Source: Nectonema munidae (lineage: Eukaryota > Nematomorpha > Nectonematoida > Nectonematidae). Taken from it: DNA of 64,000 bases. The notes under the pieces were generated by a model. That model made no database searches. It was not told the DNA's origin and was given only the letters and a program-made list of their open reading frames with translations. Below are positions 1 to 12,253 of the stretch, in pieces. The stretch is from the NCBI GenBank assembly GCA_030549495.1, contig JAUIRK010000947.1, forward strand, positions 62,001 to 126,000, read 5' to 3'. Position numbers and translations under genes: made by a program. The stretch's first letter is position 1. Every line of letters begins with the position of its first letter.

Positions 1-429
1 GGCATCTTCGACTGAAAAAGTCTCTATGTTGACCTTTTCCGACTAAATCAATGAATCGTGAATATTCTCTAATTATTGTTAGCAAGTTTTGATACAGATT
101 TTCTTTTTTAACAATTTCTTGATATTTGGCAATAAAATTCCATCATCATCATTTTAATTTCTTCACTGCTGAAAGATTTTAATGAAAATATTTTGCTGCT
201 TGCAACCAATTTGTCAACTTAATTACAATTGGAACTGAAGTGTTGCCGATAGGTTTAAAAAGAAAAAGTCTTTTTCTATTACTAATTTTGAATGATTTAA
301 TGCCTGTAATCTACAATTTTGCAGGATAACTTAACTTTTAAGGTAAACTTGTGTAAAAGATGTGAAAAACATGCAATGATAAAAAGGTTGGGAATAAAAT
401 TAGGCACACTGAATCAAAAAGTGTTAAAT

Positions 430-595
430 ATAAAAATTGACTTTATTGACCTAATCTCGAAAAATTGACTTTGATTGACTTAAAAATTTGAAATTAGTTC
501 AAAATTTTTTAGACTAAACAAGTAAAGATCTTATTCAAAGAGTTTTTGCTAAACGGAAATAAAAGTTGATTTTATTGACTTTTACTCGCCTTGGT
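430..595. repeat. TTGACTTT-rich block, probable hAT subterminal repeats
   Basis: The words ATTGACTTTATTGAC, TTGACTTTGATTGACTT and TTGATTTTATTGACTTTT recur and end in TACTCGCC. The same pattern recurs near 4390-4545, ending TTGATTGCCCTG, and at 21974-21994, ending TTCGCCCTA at the 5' end of a recognisable hAT transposase copy. I infer degraded termini of that hAT subfamily; no transposase is seen beside this block. Confidence 0.4.
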
Positions 596-3309
596 AATGA
601 CTTATATATTTTTTTGCGATCAAAGTTAGAAATTTTGTTATTTTATCAAACTCAGAGGCAAAAAAGTATTTTAAAAAATTCAAACTTAAAATATTTATAC
701 AGTTTCGTAATCAGTATAATATTACCTTTAAAATGAGATATTAAAATCGAAAATTTGATAAATTAAAATAAAAAAAAACAATTTTTTTAACGTATTATGT
801 TTATATATTAGGTATATTTTATGAATATGCAAAAAAATGTAATTATTCATTTTACACGCTTGAAAAATAGCAAAATTTTCAATATTGTTCCAAGGCTTAT
901 AAAAAAATTGTTGAATTTTTTTCAAAAACGAACCGGCATGCAAAATGGGGGTAAAAAGTGGCTCTTTAAGATAGGCATGGCTCAAAATGTTTTTAAAAAA
1001 TTTTCGCTTAAAGAATTAAAGATTATTAAAGATTTTTAATAAATGTAAAAATTAGAAATAAATAATTTTATTTTAATTAAAAAAAATGGCGAATGTGTCA
1101 ACTTTTTTTGGACAAAACTTTTTAAAAAAAAATTTTTTACTTATAAGTGTACTTTAATCCCATGGAAAAAATTTTAAAAATTATTTTAACTTCTAATGGA
1201 AAAAAAATTTTGTGTGAAATTTTGAGTTCAAGTATGGGTCTATGAACTTAATTTGAAGTCATTTCACCTACACCACATGAAAGTACTAACGAAATAAGGG
1301 AGATTAACATTTTATACCCTTAAAAATATTATTATGGAACAAAAACCACCGTAGTATACAGATTGGAGATGACAATTAAGTGGTATCAACCGTACAGGTT
1401 ATGAGAATATTTCTTTATATAATAAAGAAGAGTTTCCTAAAACTTTATACAGAAAAATATTTCTTAAATATTTGTGTACGCGCGCGTATGAGAACCAAAA
1501 ATTAAAATTATTTTATAAAAATTTAGTGTTTTATAAAGAAAAAAAGCATATAAATTTATGAGGTTAATTATTGAGGAAAATTTGTAAGACACATATTTTG
1601 ATATTTTTCTCTTGTAATTTTTTTCTTCAGTGAACTTATCAATAAGCGCAATTCAAAATCCTTATTTTTTGAGGAATCAAGAGTAAATTAAACTAAAAAT
1701 TTACTAACTAAATAAGTTTATTTTAATTAAAGCTATTTTAATTCTATACATTATGAACAGACCTAAATTTTTCAAACTTGAAAGTATTTGTTTCGCACTT
1801 AAAATTTTGGCAAATAATTCAAAATTTATAGGTAATATAAAAACGAAGGTTAATTTATAATTATAAAAATCTACAAATAAATTTAGGTTCTGATAGTAGA
1901 GTGGTTTTATAATTGTGTCGGAAATTGGTACAGATTAAAGGTGAAAATTTCTCAAAATGTAACAAAAGTTAAAGTTTAAAATTAACAAATATAAAAAATA
2001 TGCACCTCTAAACTGTTAATTACGAAGAAAACTGAAAAATACAAAATTATAAAAAAAATGAATCATCTTATCAATTTGATAAGATGCATGGTCGAATAAT
2101 TTAAAAGTTATAAGCAATATAAAAACTCACTGAATTGCGATATCTACTTGCGCTAACATAAAACACTCCTCTGCCTTTCAAAAAAATCAATAAATAGGCT
2201 GCTTTATATGGACTATTATATGTTATTTGAAAATGGCCCGTGATGCAACTTCTAAATATTAATTATGATGTGAGATAGGTAGCATTGTGAGCGATTTCTT
2301 TATCACACATTGTCGGTATAAATACAACAAATACTCTTCGTTAAAAAACAGTAAAATGCTATTTCTCCACTACTTATAATATGAGCAATATATTCTGAAA
2401 GGCCATAAAAATGCTTTAATTTGTTATATCGCATAATACATTAAGTTGAGAAATGCAAAAGTTATAAGCGTTTTAATATTTAACTAAAATTTAAGCTAGG
2501 AACACTACAAATAAACTAAGCGTACACTAGCCCGATAAAATAAACCACACACGCGTGCTCAAAGATGCGGTGAAACGTATACGAGATAAGAAATCACTGC
2601 ATTCACAAACGCGTAATGCAACATGTGTTATAACCCTCGCAAGACGAGACTTATCAGTATAGAACTAAAGACGAACTAATGGCAAAAAACTCCACATGTA
2701 TTATTGAAAATTTTTATCAAACGAAACAAGCAAAAAAGGAACTTTATTTTTAATAAAAGTTTGAATTTTCATATATGTAATCTTTTATTTGTTGTATTCT
2801 CAATTTATTTTGTGGAAAAAAAGTAGCTTTTTTTCAATAAAGACAAAAATTTTAAGAGTAAAAATTTTCAAATTTTTTGTCAATGGCGTTAAGTCTCATA
2901 TTTGAAAGCAAAATTTGTGATTTCGTTTGTTATGAAGCTTCAATATATTTACACACCTTTATATTTTTCTAATATGTAACTATAATTAAAGAAAGTGTAT
3001 GTAATTTTTTCGTTATCACATGTGTCTGTAAAAACGCGTAATGATCAATTATATTGGGTATGACAGTGTGTGCATTGTACATTTTTATTGTTTATAAACA
3101 ATTGTGGTTGTTCATCATTACGCCTCGTGCCTTTTTCTCATTTTCATAATTGCCTATGTGAAAAGGAGAATGCTTTTCTTATTTTTCACATTTATAATGG
3201 CATGTATGGCATTTGCATACCATCCCTGATTTATATATGTGGTTCTTATCTTATTGTTAATGTATATTATGTATATAGGAAAACTTTCATTGTAAGGTAT
3301 AGAAATTTA

Positions 3310-3622
3310 GTTAACATGGATGTATATAGCAAGTATAGAGAAAAATCTATTAAAATGTATAGAAAATTTATTTAACATGGATGTACAATGTAGATAGGAA
3401 ATATAGAGAAAAATTTATTGAAATGTATATAATATAGAAAAATCATGTTGGCAATGATGAATAAACAAATTAAACACGTTTAATGAGTTGCAATACGGTT
3501 TCAAAGTGTATGATGAAAATATTTATCTGGTGAATTGTATAATGATTGAAGATATTATCGAAATGACGCATGCGGAATCATGTTGGCAATGATGATTAAA
3601 AAATTAACACGTTTGATGATTA
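3310..3622. repeat. Tandem and direct repeats
   Basis: A segment beginning TTAACATGGATGTA and ending in GAGAAAAATCTATT..AAAATGTATA occurs twice back to back (about 3310-3372 and 3373-3430). Downstream, AATCATGTTGGCAATGATGA followed by an ATTAACACGTTT-like word occurs at about 3441 and again at about 3577, some 136 bases apart. No function is evident. Confidence 0.6.
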
Positions 3623-4097
3623 ATAGGATAATGTATGATGACTGATGATAATTGGGAGAATTTTTAAATACGAAAAAATGTGAATATTTATTAAGAATAA
3701 TGCTATTGTTCACAATAAATTTTAAAATAGCAAATAAATTTATTAGCATTAATTAAATATTATATTAAATTTCGAAAGCGTGTAAAGTAGAAGAGTGTCA
3801 AGCTTTTTTCCTTAACTTTTCTTTTGAAGATTTGATCCTAAATATAATTTTTGAGTATAATTAAATGGATCATTAGTTTTGATATTAATTTTAATTATTA
3901 TATGAACAGATAGCATGTAATTGATATTGAGAAAAATATGTTGGAAAGTAAATCAAAAGAATTTTTTTCTTATGAAAACAATTATTATCAAACTAAGTTA
4001 GTACCACAAAATTTAATGAAATATTTAAAATGAATAAGAGTTACAGTAGATAAAAATAAAGAAAAACACTCTTACTAAAAAGTAAAGGAAGTCAGCT

Positions 4098-4325
4098 TTT
4101 ATTTTTGCAGCTTACTTTAGACCTTTTAGAGAATAAAATGGCCGGCCTCAATATTTGATGCCTCATAACTAATAAAATATATAAAGAAAAGATCTGAAAC
4201 TTAAAACAATAAGAGAATATACCTTAAAAAATATATAAATAAAATTTCATTTTATTTTAAAGCATATTAACGAAGTTATGAAGGTTTCTTTTTGCAGCTT
4301 ACTTTTGCAGCTTATTTTAGACTAA
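4098..4325. repeat. Dispersed short direct repeats
   Basis: TTTTTGCAGCTTACTTTAGAC occurs near 4102. A variant, with the core GCAGCTTACTTT repeated twice, occurs at 4288-4320. These are probably remnants of one duplicated block. Confidence 0.45.
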
Positions 4326-4389
4326 CCAAAACTATATTTTTTGTTACTTTGAATAAAATAATAATCAAAAAACAAAACCTACCTAAAAA

Positions 4390-4545
4390 TTGACTTTTAT
4401 TGATTTTTTAAAAAAATTGACTTTTAAAATAAAATTGACTTTCATTGACAAAAAATAACGTTAAATTAGTCATTTTTTATTAAAAAAATGCTTTTATAAA
4501 ATGTATTTTTATTTATAACAAAAGTTGACTTTTGATTGCCCTGAT
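4390..4545 (-). repeat. Probable hAT terminus with TTGACTTT subterminal repeats
   Basis: Four TTGACTTT/ATTGAC words precede TTGACTTTTGATTGCCCTG. Read on the minus strand this begins CAGGGCAATCAAAAGTCAA, the look of a hAT terminal inverted repeat. The partner end was not found. It is related in sequence to the 5' end of the hAT copy at 19860-21994. Confidence 0.4.
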
Positions 4546-5339
4546 GATAACATAACATAATTTATTAAGAGAATAGAAAGGCAAATTTGCCTGTAATGAT
4601 CGCATCAATTTAATGAAAAGATTAACATAAACTGATTGAGAATAATATAAGTGACAATTACGGAAAAAAAGATTACTATAAGAAAACTAGGATATGGAGT
4701 GACTAAGCTAGGAAGGAGTATACATCTTATCTTTCCAGAAGTGGTCAATGCGTTGCTTGAAGATGTTTAAAGTAGGAGAGTTCACTACATACGCCGGAAG
4801 GTTGTTCCAGTCATTGCTAATTCTGTTAGAAAAAAAAGTTTTCTAACAAAAAACTATATAAACAATAACTATAAAATTAATAACTAACTAATTATTTTTA
4901 ATAGATCAAAGAATCTTCATTAACATGAAGGACTCAGGTGGATTAAACTCAAAAAATGTGGATTCAAGCGGATTTAACTAAAACACCTTTTTATTTATTA
5001 ACAATAACCTGAAATATTTTCTTTTGTTGACGCCTGTAAGTTTTGTAGTCAAACCAACAAAAACGGTATTGATATGTACATTTTGATTTTATTTGAAAAA
5101 TCTAAGTATATGGTTGTCGCACGTCTTCAATCGTTTGAGGTTTTGGAAGATGACTAAAATTATTAGGTTTTGCAAGTGATATATCATTAACGCATCCAAG
5201 CACTTATTTAGAAGTTATTCAATAATACTATTTTCCCACTTATTCTTTTCCTAATTTGGATTTTTGTTTAATTGTTGAAAAAATTTGCACTCTACTAAAA
5301 TACATTTGGAGTTCAGTAAATCCAAACTTACCTTTGATT

Positions 5340-7480
5340 AATGATAAATCAGTAATAAGGAAAGTTAAAAATTTATTGCCAAATGTGAAAGAAATAAATC
5401 GAAAGCGTGCTAAAATCAGTGTGAAAAATATTTAAATAAAAAAATTAATAGTCTATTTGATTTTTCATCGTGTTCATGGCACCTTGAACACTCTACCTTG
5501 CAATGATTCTAGAATTAACTGTAAAAAAGCACATTGTACTAAAGAACACATTTTATGTGTTTGTCCTCCTGAAGCAAAGGTTCTAATTGAAGAAAGATTG
5601 TAACTTCGCGATCAAGGAAATAAAGTGGGACCAAAAGGTAATTTTCATATGTCTTCTATTGATATAAATGCTTCAAGAAAAAATGAAAAGAGGTTTAAAA
5701 AAAGTAATGTGATACCAAAAATTTTCGAAGAATTTAATGAACAAAGTAAACCATTATCTCACTCTATTTCTCAGGTAAAAACATTAATACTTTGTAATCT
5801 TAATAAAATTATTTATTTTATTATAATTTAGGACCAAGAAGAAGATTGGAATTCTGATATAAATATAAAAGAAAGTTATAATCTCACGAAATTACCAAGA
5901 TATGCGATGGAACTTGCAAGGCACGATTGTTCTTCCAACTTAGGAGCAGCTTTAGCAAACGCTTTATTCAATGACATAAAACATTTATTGAAAGAAGAAG
6001 TTAAAGTTCAAGATATATTAGTCGATAAAAGTAAAATAGATAGAACCAATACCAAGGTAAAGATAATGAGTAATGATAAAATGAAACCAAAGAACGAGTT
6101 TTTCTGTATTGGCGTTGATGGAAAAATTGATAATAAAACTTTAACACCTGTAGAAAAATTCGAAGATGAACATAATTAAAAAGAGATGTAATAAGAGAAC
6201 ACTATTTCACATTTACAGTTGAAGATGGAGAGTTGCAAGGAAAATATCTTACTCATAGAACTATTGGTGCAACTGGAGAAATTCTTGCTAAGGAAACAAT
6301 TAAAAGAGTAAAAAAGTTCGCATAGCATATGCGCCATTCTTTTAGATAATACTGCAACCAATACAAGTTGGAAAAAATGGCTTGGTCGTGAAACTTGAAA
6401 AAATGTTAGAAAGAAATTTCACACTGTTGATTGCAGTCTTCATCAAACAGAACTTCCATTCAGGGCTCTCTTCAAATATCGATGGCGTAACAGTTAGCCC
6501 AAAAAATATATGGGCGAACAGGGCAAAAGTGTTGTGAAAACATACAACACTAAGCTCAAATAAATTTTGAAGTAATAGAATCTCATCTGGCTAAAGAGTT
6601 GTTTCAAGAAAATTAACTAACCGATCTCAGTCATGATCAACGTCTTTTGTTTGAGTACAGCAGAAGTATAGGACTAGGAAAAGTTAATGAAAGATGGTTT
6701 GGTAGTAAAATAGGTCCTGTGAACCATTCAAGGTTTTTGAATCTCGCAATAAGACTTCTTGCAATATATACAAGAGAATTATAGGTGAAAATTAAAAAAA
6801 CGTATACACTATATTGTACAGATTTATGCTCTAGCATGATTCAAGATAAAAGTGTCGTCGAAACTTCAAGACACTCCATTAATTCTTTTTTCTACTATTA
6901 ATCAATTAAAACGTCTTCCTTATGAAGATGTTATACCCATCATCCAACATAATTTACAAAGAAATGCTTTTTGTTTACTTCCAGCAAATTTCCTTTATTC
7001 AATGGTCAAAAGTGATAAAAATAATAATAATAGCATTAGAAGTATTGCACTTGATAAAATTTTAGAACTTTTAAAGACGTAAACTTTTGTTTTTTAATAA
7101 TATATTTTTAAATGTTTCGCAATTTTGTACATTAGAAATAATGATCAGGTTAAAGTAGAGAAAAAAATTCCTAAAATAAACTGGGAAGCTGAACTTTGGT
7201 GTGAATTGATAGATATAACCTCTACTCCTTTAGTAGAACCACCAATATTTAAAAATGTCTCAAATGATCAAATACAAGAATTGCTTCAAAGTAAAAATAA
7301 GCCAAACAACCCAAATCCCCCTTTTCATTCTTGAAAGAAGTGTAAAGTTAGTTTCAGAAGCTTCACATTTGGTATATAGATTTGAGAATCGCCATAAATC
7401 CATTTTGACAAAGAGCAGATCTAAAAGTCCCTTTTTCCATCAAAAAGTCATTATTTTCAAACTTACGATAGTTTATATGC
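5340..7480 (+). pseudogene. Decayed copy of an unassigned invertebrate repeat protein (family B)
   Basis: Several open blocks on the plus strand, in different frames but in collinear order, read as one protein type that I recognise only as a multi-copy uncharacterised protein of many invertebrate genomes. Visible blocks in order: a cysteine-rich start with CTKEHILCVCPP (about 5540-5575); GPKGNFHM (5625-5650); a helical block with GAALANALFNDIKHLL and then GVDGKID (5907-6179); YLTHRTIGATGEILAKETI (about 6247-6305); SHDQRLLFEYSRSIGLGKVN (about 6631-6690); CLLPANFLYSMVKSD (in 6852-7082); WEAELWCELID and VEPP (7125-7334); LERSVKLVSEASH and FENRHKSI (about 7330-7410). The GVDGK aspartate, a later region expected to hold a second aspartate, and the length suggest an RNase-H-fold transposase, but that is inference. 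The copy is clearly broken in several places. Confidence 0.6.
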
Positions 7481-7485
7481 TTTAA

Positions 7486-8087
7486 AACAATATTTAAAGT
7501 GTAGAAATAAACTTTTTAGCTGATAACGCCATGCCTTTTTTTGAAAGACTTTATTATTCTTTCAATTGAAAATTACAGGTATATATGAAAGTTAAATTGC
7601 AATTCCGCAAAAGATGCTTCAATAAATTTTTATAATTTTTGTTTTCCATGATGTTTCAAGACCTCCTTTATCTACCAATGATAGGATCAGATTGCGGTTT
7701 TAAAAAAAATATAAATTTTACCTACCCTCTCCAACCTCTTGAGGTTTTGGAAGATTTTAAATATATTTATTTGAGATATTTTTGCATATATTTATCAATT
7801 TAAAAAATGCACCGCAGTGGTATAGAAGGGTATAACGGTGTTGTTGATCAAGTTCGCTCCGATTCAATAGCGTAAAGATCATTTATGAAATTTTTTTTAA
7901 AAAAAGTTGTACTATCGCATTAACATTTTTTGTCAGAATTATACGAATTTTACAAAATATTATTATATATGCATGAATCAATGATATTGTATGCATATTT
8001 AGAACAAATGTGGGTATCAAATAGAACGTGAAGCTTTTTCATTCCACCTAAGAGAGAAGAATTGAACAAGTAAAGTAGAGCAAAGAA
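7486..8087. other. Intergenic, nothing recognised
   Basis: AT-rich spacer between the family B relic and the membrane-protein gene. No exon, repeat or RNA feature was recognised. The gene's promoter would have to lie here, but no distinctive element stands out. Confidence 0.4.
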
Positions 8088-9056
8088 ATGGTCAACTGCC
8101 TAAAAGTGACGGCAACATATCGAACTCTATTATCTATGACAAGTTTTTCAGTTGAATATTTTGTGCATTCGAGTTTAAAACGGCTTAGAAAAAGGAACTC
8201 CTACTATAAACTGATGCATAGACTTAATCTTTTTCAATTTGCTTACTGTATTCTGAGCACACTACAAGGCCTGAAAACGACTCTTTTTATTGAAAACGTG
8301 TCTATGGTGAAGAAAATAGATGAAATTGTGCTGTTAGCTGTACTGCCCCTCATTTCTTCGATAGCTGATTACTTTGAGATACTTTCTCTATTCCATTTAT
8401 ACTATTGGGTAACGAAGTGTAAGCCTATGGAGATGTGGGAAAAAAGTTTTACATTCAAATACTCCATATACTTAATCCCCTGCATTCTATTCATCTCTCA
8501 CATACTCCTAATCCTATTCATAACGTCAACAAAGACTACCTTTTTAGAAGCGCTTCTTCTAAAAGAAATTACTCCTCTAAAAGTGTACACCCTCCTCATA
8601 AAATGCTCTACTTTTTCCATCTCCACTTTCATGCTTTATCCGTTATTTAAGTTACGCGGCCAAGCCAAAAAAGTTCATCCTCAAGATCAACAGCAAAGAA
8701 TCGTATCCCAGATTGAATTGCAGAGAAGAACTTCGGAAAGAACACCGCACATTTGTTTAATGAGTGCATCAAAGCACGGCGCATCATTCCTTAAAAAAAT
8801 TAAATTCTTCATTTTCTATGTTAGCGTTCACGAATTTTCAATGCTTTTTGGAGTTCTTGTATTCTTTCTGAACCGGTTAAAGCTGTTAAAAAGCAGTTTG
8901 TGTAGTTATTTAGTTTTAAAAATTTTCAAAGATAGCTACTACATGGTCTCGATTTTAGTCTTATTGATGCTGGATGAAAATGTTAAAAAATTAACTTCGT
9001 CCAAAATTTCGTGGTATAAAGAGAAAATAGTTCACACTTTGGGATTAAATTCTTAA
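8088..9056 (+). CDS. Intronless multi-pass membrane protein, family not recognised
   Basis: A single uninterrupted frame of 322 residues, the longest intact one in the window. About six or seven hydrophobic segments can be seen: around residues 49-68, 80-108, 124-146, 164-186, 234-258 and 268-293. A basic, glutamine-rich, non-hydrophobic loop (KKVHPQDQQQRIVSQ and following, about residues 193-232) separates the first four from the last two or three. The C-terminus carries LMLDENVKKLTSSK. No signal peptide is obvious, but the first 30 residues are mixed. The layout is that of a small receptor or transporter; I do not recognise GPCR hallmarks such as DRY or NPxxY, nor TMEM184/SLC51A motifs. Flanking transposon relics show no link. 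Codon use is AT-rich like the surroundings. The open frame over nearly 1 kb in such AT-rich DNA supports selection. Confidence 0.65.
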   Translation: MVNCLKVTATYRTLLSMTSFSVEYFVHSSLKRLRKRNSYYKLMHRLNLFQFAYCILSTLQGLKTTLFIENVSMVKKIDEIVLLAVLPLISSIADYFEILSLFHLYYWVTKCKPMEMWEKSFTFKYSIYLIPCILFISHILLILFITSTKTTFLEALLLKEITPLKVYTLLIKCSTFSISTFMLYPLFKLRGQAKKVHPQDQQQRIVSQIELQRRTSERTPHICLMSASKHGASFLKKIKFFIFYVSVHEFSMLFGVLVFFLNRLKLLKSSLCSYLVLKIFKDSYYMVSILVLLMLDENVKKLTSSKISWYKEKIVHTLGLNS

Positions 9057-10840
9057 GGATTTATGATTTAAAAAAATTTACTCTTCTTCTTATTGATCAT
9101 TTAAAGTGTGGATAAAGAAGCTTGAAACGATTCGTGATTGCATCAATATTTACATTCAATCCACGAAGACCAAAAAATGGTGAAATCTCTTTTTTCTATA
9201 CTCTCTTATATTTAATTTTTACTCGTTCGATGTCAACTTTTAATACTTATATGATTTACTTGATAACGTCAAAAACAGTAAAAAATTAATAAATTCTCAT
9301 TAAAATAAAATTTCCTCCATTTGAGTGTGAAAATTTGAAGCAAAAATATTTCGATTTGCTTACATTAAAAAACCATAAAATATTTATTCAATAAAAATAT
9401 ATTCAAGATTTACTTTTTGAAAGCAGAATTTATGTAGCAGAGAGTTCATGAAAAAATGCACTAGGAAAAATTCCCTATATCTAATTAACTAAATAAGTAA
9501 AAATAAAAATATTTTATTTAACCCTTTTAAAGGCCAGTGCAATACCAGTTCGCCAAACAATGAAATTCATCTGCTCTGAACATATTGAATTTCATTGAAA
9601 AAGAAAACAGACAATTAGTCTTAAAAATTCTTGTCTTCTAAGGCTTAAACTCTAAATTTTAATTTTATAAAATTAAAGCAAAAAGACAAGCGCTTTTTTT
9701 AAAAGGCCCGTATTGAAAAGGAGGAGGCAATTGACAATTACGGCGCATTTACTCTCTCCGGTGTATTTATTACAATCATACATCGATTATTATTATTATC
9801 GTTTATGTATGTAGATTATAGGGTGCTTTTTGCTGCTATAGTAAAAATTCAAGTCTTCAATAGAAACTTGCTCAACCCTTTAAAATCTAGATGATTCAAA
9901 CATAACTTTCGATAGATTTGAAAGAAGAGCAAAAAACAAGTTTTTCGCAATTTTATGTCACTTTACAAAGCTTGCGCAAGTTCAAGAAATTGACCAGGAT
10001 AAAAAATACTTTAACACAGCTAAAATTTACTCCACCCGCTATTAAAATTTTGAACAAATGTTCTTAGCTATGCAAGTAGATGACATTATAAATTTAATAT
10101 TTGAGAAGAAATATATTCATCTTGATAGATAAAATGTATTTTAAATGCCGTTCTCTAAATTTTCTACAAAGTTTAATCTCTAGCTTCATCCTCCATTTAA
10201 AACGTATATAGAAAACTAAACGTGATAACATTTACATTAATTTTTTATTACATGCGTACCTCTCAACTTCACTGTAAATTCCCTTGGAAAGAAAATCCAT
10301 ACACTTCCAAAAATGATATTAAAAGTCCGAAAATTAAATTTTTACACAAACTATTCAAAAAATTCCCCTTTATTAAACAGTCATGAAAAAACATTTTAAA
10401 AATGTCACGGTTAATTTTTGAAATATGTAAAAGAGACTATTCCTTAAAGAGGGTTAGGATACGGGTTATAGCAGTGCATGTGCGGGCTAACCCACACGGG
10501 TCTGCGGATTATTTTTATGTTACTTACTGGCCATCGGTTGCATGTCGATTTTGAGTTGTGCGAAATTTTAAGTTTGAATTTTAAAAACGCGGGCAATCTG
10601 CAATTTGGTTAGAAAAACTAGAGCCGAGAAAATAACGATATTTTTGGTTATTTTCCGTTATCCTTTTCGTAAAGAAGCAAAAAACTTTCAAATTAGCGAT
10701 AATAACATTTTTACGTTAACAATTGTGCTGATTTCGTTAATTTCCGTAACATCTATTTTCATACCCAGTGTTTAAAGGAGTATGAAATCAGTCCGCGATG
10801 ACTTCCATTAACATTTTCTTGGTCCCCGTCATTCTAGGAC
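9057..10840. other. Intergenic, nothing coding recognised
   Basis: Long AT-rich spacer. A patch at about 10465-10515 (GTGCATGTGCGGGCTAAC and GGGTCTGCGG) is less AT-rich and resembles a hAT-type end, but no partner or transposase was found. No exon series was recognised. Confidence 0.4.
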
Positions 10841-10844
10841 GTGT

Positions 10845-11006
10845 GAAAGATCATTGGTACTGGGATAATAGGACGTGTCAAAGATCATTGGTATCTTTAA
10901 TCTAAGACGTGTGAAAGATCATTGGTACCCCTGTTATTCTAGGTACAGTTAAAGATCATTGGTACCCCTAATAATCATTAAATCATCTACAAAGATCATT
11001 GGTACC
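10845..11006. repeat. Irregular tandem repeat, five copies of an AAAGATCATTGGTA core
   Basis: The core AAAGATCATTGGTA occurs five times, near 10853, 10880, 10913, 10951 and 10991. Unit lengths are about 27-40 bases, and GGACGTGT often lies just upstream. The core is nearly invariant while spacers differ, so this is more than a plain minisatellite drift pattern. A protein-binding site array or a decaying minisatellite would both fit. Confidence 0.7.
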
Positions 11007-11137
11007 ACTAATACTAATCATTGATATCGCCCGTAAAGAAATACCCGTTTCAAGTAAATTTTCAAAAAGAATAATTTTTTAATGTGTAAAAAACTAAATC
11101 AATTTTTGACAGATTTGATTGATTTTCATAAAAAATG

Positions 11138-11278
11138 AATATCACCACTGAATTCAGCATACATAAAAATGCGTATATATGTGTAAAAAACTTTATATAA
11201 TAATTTATATAAAAAGATCTGTCATATATAAATCAATAGTGATAAGAAATCGACACCATCACTGAATTCAGCATACTT
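11138..11278. repeat. Pair of direct repeats, CACTGAATTCAGCATAC
   Basis: ATCACCACTGAATTCAGCATAC near 11140 and CCATCACTGAATTCAGCATAC near 11256 are near-identical and about 116 bases apart. The sequence between is very AT-rich. This could be the flanks of a lost insertion or a small duplication. Confidence 0.6.
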
Positions 11279-11699
11279 GAAATGTATATTATATCACATT
11301 GAAAACATTCATAAAAACTTAAAACAAGTAGTAATGAGAAATGACACATAAAAACGCTCTGTCAGGACGGGTTCTTAAAATGGGGTGCAGGTACCCCTAA
11401 GCTGTGAGAGATTTTTTGTAAGGCCCTTTGCTTTTGCTGATTCTGATTTCATGCGGTTATTTTTTTATAAGTTTAAGGAAGTACACGCAAGCTTTAGGAG
11501 ACACTATAGTCCATATTTGATTACTACTATATATAAATTTATCAATTACACTGGTCAAGACGATTTTTTCATTAGATTTTAACTAAACCCAATGTGCAAA
11601 AAATTAAAGTTTAATGTACTATTTTATAATTAACAATACCACAAATAATACATAATAAAGAACTTTTATTGCAACAAAGATAAAAAGAAATAAAAATCT

Positions 11700-12253
11700 A
11701 TTATAAAAAATTTTTTTTATTAAATTTGCATTTGATAAACTCTTTTCTTTTTGCCATTCTTTTATGCTTCGATTCTGGATTATCTCTCATAATAATCTGC
11801 CATCATGTTTGAATCTCAACGACCTTAGCGTTTTCCATTATTTTAATGTCTTGGTGAAAACGTTTACTTGCTCTTTGCTTACTTCACCTTGGGAGCTCAT
11901 TTGTGTAATTAATCTAATTCTACACATAAGGCTTTGTAAACTTGGCAACAGCTCTTCTACAATTTCTTGAAAATTACTTCCTTTTTTTTTATCTCAAAAA
12001 AGTTTTTCACGAAATTAGAGAAAGCATTCCAGGCTCTTGCTTCTATTTCCTTCATTGTCAACACAAAATTGGGATCTTTGAGTAGTTTTCTTATTTGAGG
12101 AGCATCAAAAATACCCGCCTTCTTTTTTCATCACTAATCTTTGGAGAAATTGAGCATATGTACTTAAAACAATTTCCACCAAGAGCTTATTTTATATAAA
12201 TAGCAATTTTATATGTAGAGCTGGAAAAACAACATTTTTTCTATCCACTATAA
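11700..12253 (-). pseudogene. Family A copy 1, C-terminal part, downstream of a hAT insertion
   Basis: On the minus strand this reads VDRKNVVFPALHIK, then KKAGIFDAPQIRKLL, then a conserved tryptophan-containing block (EIEARAWNAFSNFVKNF), and ends with an acidic-basic tail near 11710. It is the continuation of the family A protein that breaks off at 14154. The intervening 1.9 kb is the hAT element. Family A is a multi-copy uncharacterised protein of many invertebrate genomes; see also 22810-26298 and 50930-52096. The copy is broken. Confidence 0.7.

Larger units (their letters stand above)
1..5330. other. AT-rich intergenic stretch with short repeats, no gene recognised
   Basis: No open frame in this stretch reads like a protein family and no exon run could be assembled. 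It holds short repeats described separately: TTGACTTT-rich blocks near 430-590 and 4390-4545, a tandem duplication near 3310-3430, a direct repeat at about 3445 and 3577, and a repeated TTTTTGCAGCTTACTTT motif at about 4102 and 4288. The largest open frame (3070-3375) is cysteine- and phenylalanine-rich, spans a repeat, and is probably chance. Confidence 0.5.

Noticed and set aside
3070-3375. 101-residue open frame, cysteine-rich at the start
   Set aside because: Overlaps a tandem repeat, low complexity, no family resemblance; likely chance in AT-rich DNA.
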